Shown here in pieces: positions 34,548-35,590 of a DNA stretch of 35,590 nucleotides (within the stretch, counting starts at the first letter, position 1; every line of letters starts with the position of its first letter). A program made the translations under genes and the position numbers. This DNA is from Solirubrobacterales bacterium (lineage in GTDB: Bacteria > Actinomycetota > Thermoleophilia > Solirubrobacterales > Solirubrobacteraceae): the NCBI GenBank assembly GCA_019239375.1, contig JAFAZZ010000152.1:1-35590 (forward strand), read 5' to 3'. The notes under the pieces are model-generated. The model made no database searches and was not told the DNA's origin. It worked only from the letters and a program-made list of their open reading frames with translations.

Positions 34548-34916
34548 ATGGCCCAGACCAAGCGCAAGCGCCGCACCAAGCACCGCGGGACGGCCGCGGG
34601 GACGATCGAGACCCGAGGCCGCACGGGCCGTCCGCCCTCCGCCGAGGAGCGCAAAAAGCAGACGCGGACGGAGGCCCGCGAGCGGCGGCTGAACACCCCG
34701 CCGACCTGGAAGCGGTCCGCGGCCATTGCCGCGTTTGCCTCGGTCGCACTGTTTTTGCTCTTCTCCGTGCTCGGCCGCGGCAAGCAGCCGGTCGAGAGTG
34801 CCGCCATCTTCGCAGCGTTCGCGTTCGTGCTCTACACGCCCGGCGGCTACTACATGGAGCTCGCGATGTACCGCCGGCGTCAGAAGCGCAAGCAGCAAGC
34901 GCAGGTACGCAAGTGA
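34548..34916 (+). CDS. Small basic protein with two membrane segments
   Basis: This 122-residue protein has a strongly basic N-terminus (MAQTKRKRRTKHRGTAAG), a charged linker (ERKKQTRTEARERRLN), then two hydrophobic helices (about 58-76 and 82-102) and a basic tail (RRRQKRKQQAQVRK). It looks like a conserved actinobacterial inner-membrane protein with both termini in the cytoplasm. Function is unknown, and the basic ends could contact RNA or the membrane surface. TACTAA at 34529-34534 and a 13-nt gap suggest a near-leaderless transcript. The stop overlaps the next GTG start (GTGA). Confidence 0.75.
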   Translation: MAQTKRKRRTKHRGTAAGTIETRGRTGRPPSAEERKKQTRTEARERRLNTPPTWKRSAAIAAFASVALFLLFSVLGRGKQPVESAAIFAAFAFVLYTPGGYYMELAMYRRRQKRKQQAQVRK

Positions 34917-35566
34917 GTTCGCTGGACGTGCGCATGTTCACGGTGGGGCCGGTCCAGGAGAACTGTTTCATCGTGCGCGAGAGAGACGCCCCGGCAGCGC
35001 TCATCGTCGACCCGGGGGACGAGCCGGACAACTTGCTGGGCGCGCTCGAGCGCCTGAACATCGAGACGGTCGAGGCGATCCTCATCACCCATACTCACTT
35101 CGATCATGTCGGCGCGGTGGCGCCCGTCGCCAAGGCGACGAACGCCCCTGTGTATTGCCCCGAGCTCGAGACGCAGGTGCTGGCCAACATCATGGACTAT
35201 GTCCCGTGGCCGGGCTTCGGGCCGTTCGAAAGCTACGAGGCCGACCATACGGTCGCCGGCGGCGAGACACTCGAACTGGCTGGCTTGAACATCGAGGTGA
35301 CCTTCACGCCCGGCCACAGCCCAGGTCATGTCAGCTACGCGATCGCTGAGCACGAAGCGCTGTTCTCCGGCGACGTCCTGTTCCAGGGGTCGGTCGGCCG
35401 GGTCGATCTGCCCGGCGGCGACTGGCCGACCCTGCTGGCTTCAATCGAGCAGCTGATCACCACATATGCGCCGGAAACGACGGTATACCCCGGCCACATG
35501 AGCCTCACCACGCTCGGGCGCGAGCGCGCCACCAACCCGTTCCTGCGCGAGCTCGCGGAGCGGTGA
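34913..35566 (+). CDS. MBL-fold metallohydrolase (glyoxalase II-like)
   Basis: This 217-residue metallo-beta-lactamase fold enzyme has all zinc motifs: HTHFDH (60-65), GHSPGH (near 137-142), the bridging Asp in SGDVLF, and the final His in YPGHMS. It is of the short YcbL/GloB-like type that hydrolyses small thioesters such as S-lactoylglutathione, but actinobacterial substrates are usually different thiols, so the substrate is open. GTG 34913 overlaps the upstream stop. Downstream, a GTGA overlap at 35563 couples it to another gene. Confidence 0.88.
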   Translation: MSSLDVRMFTVGPVQENCFIVRERDAPAALIVDPGDEPDNLLGALERLNIETVEAILITHTHFDHVGAVAPVAKATNAPVYCPELETQVLANIMDYVPWPGFGPFESYEADHTVAGGETLELAGLNIEVTFTPGHSPGHVSYAIAEHEALFSGDVLFQGSVGRVDLPGGDWPTLLASIEQLITTYAPETTVYPGHMSLTTLGRERATNPFLRELAER

Positions 35567-35590
35567 GCGCGAGTGCGCCGTCCGGCAAAC
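35563..35590 (+). CDS. Start of a coupled downstream gene (3'-partial)
   Basis: GTG 35563 overlaps the MBL stop as GTGA and opens the frame MSASAPSGK to the window edge. In several actinobacteria an MBL-fold gene of this kind precedes histidyl-tRNA synthetase, so hisS is a guess from context only; nine codons cannot identify it. Confidence 0.4.

Overview
The window looks like chromosomal DNA of a high-GC actinobacterium, most likely of the class Thermoleophilia (Solirubrobacterales-like). The evidence is indirect: very high GC with long stop-free antisense frames, frequent GTG/TTG starts, tRNA genes without an encoded CCA, several leaderless-looking promoters, an F420-type LLM oxidoreductase, and small lineage-type proteins. 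The species assignment is inference. Nearly everything is housekeeping or metabolic. I see no prophage, insertion sequence, CRISPR array or classical defence island. The only gene of mobile-type family is an HTH-HNH endonuclease next to a tRNA-Gln gene.

Left part (1-8300, mostly +). The redox repressor rex runs in from the left edge, then a YbdK-type carboxylate-amine ligase with an ATGA-coupled DUF1844-like small protein. After a 364-bp repeat-rich gap come the K+-independent membrane H+-pyrophosphatase hppA, two TrkA-type K+-uptake regulators and a translationally coupled FAD/NAD(P) reductase. The HNH gene lies on the opposite strand and overlaps the 3' end of the reductase.

Middle part (8300-26220, mostly -). 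Five tightly spaced minus-strand genes form one apparent operon: a heterodimeric ABC exporter pair, a MOSC protein, a crotonase and a secreted DUF929 (thioredoxin-like) protein. It runs from a leaderless-looking promoter at 14971 and stops 3 bp from tRNA-Gln. Next come a gabD-type aldehyde dehydrogenase, a DUF4142 secreted protein behind a sigma-B-like promoter, lon protease with an operator-rich upstream region, a small repeat-containing membrane-anchored protein, and a complete pyruvate dehydrogenase operon (aceE-aceF-lpd, overlapping stop/start codons) whose E3 carries its own lipoyl domain.

Right part (26300-35590). An esterase-amidase pair (ATGA overlap) converges with a LysR regulator. 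Then come an LLM oxidoreductase, an M24 peptidase, a PaiB-like FMN-binding protein with tandemly repeated DNA at its 3' end, small candidate ORFs beside tRNA-Met, a glutamate formimidoyltransferase, a small basic two-TM protein, and an MBL-fold hydrolase that is probably coupled to a gene leaving the window (hisS is a guess).

The most interesting unexplained signals are non-coding: perfect inverted repeats with 9-nt spacers upstream of hppA and lon, two 80-bp long-arm stem-loops, several different short tandem or palindromic repeat families in gene gaps, and 37-codon ORFs around tRNA-Met. The uncharacterised ABC-MOSC-crotonase-DUF929 operon is the best candidate for an undescribed pathway.
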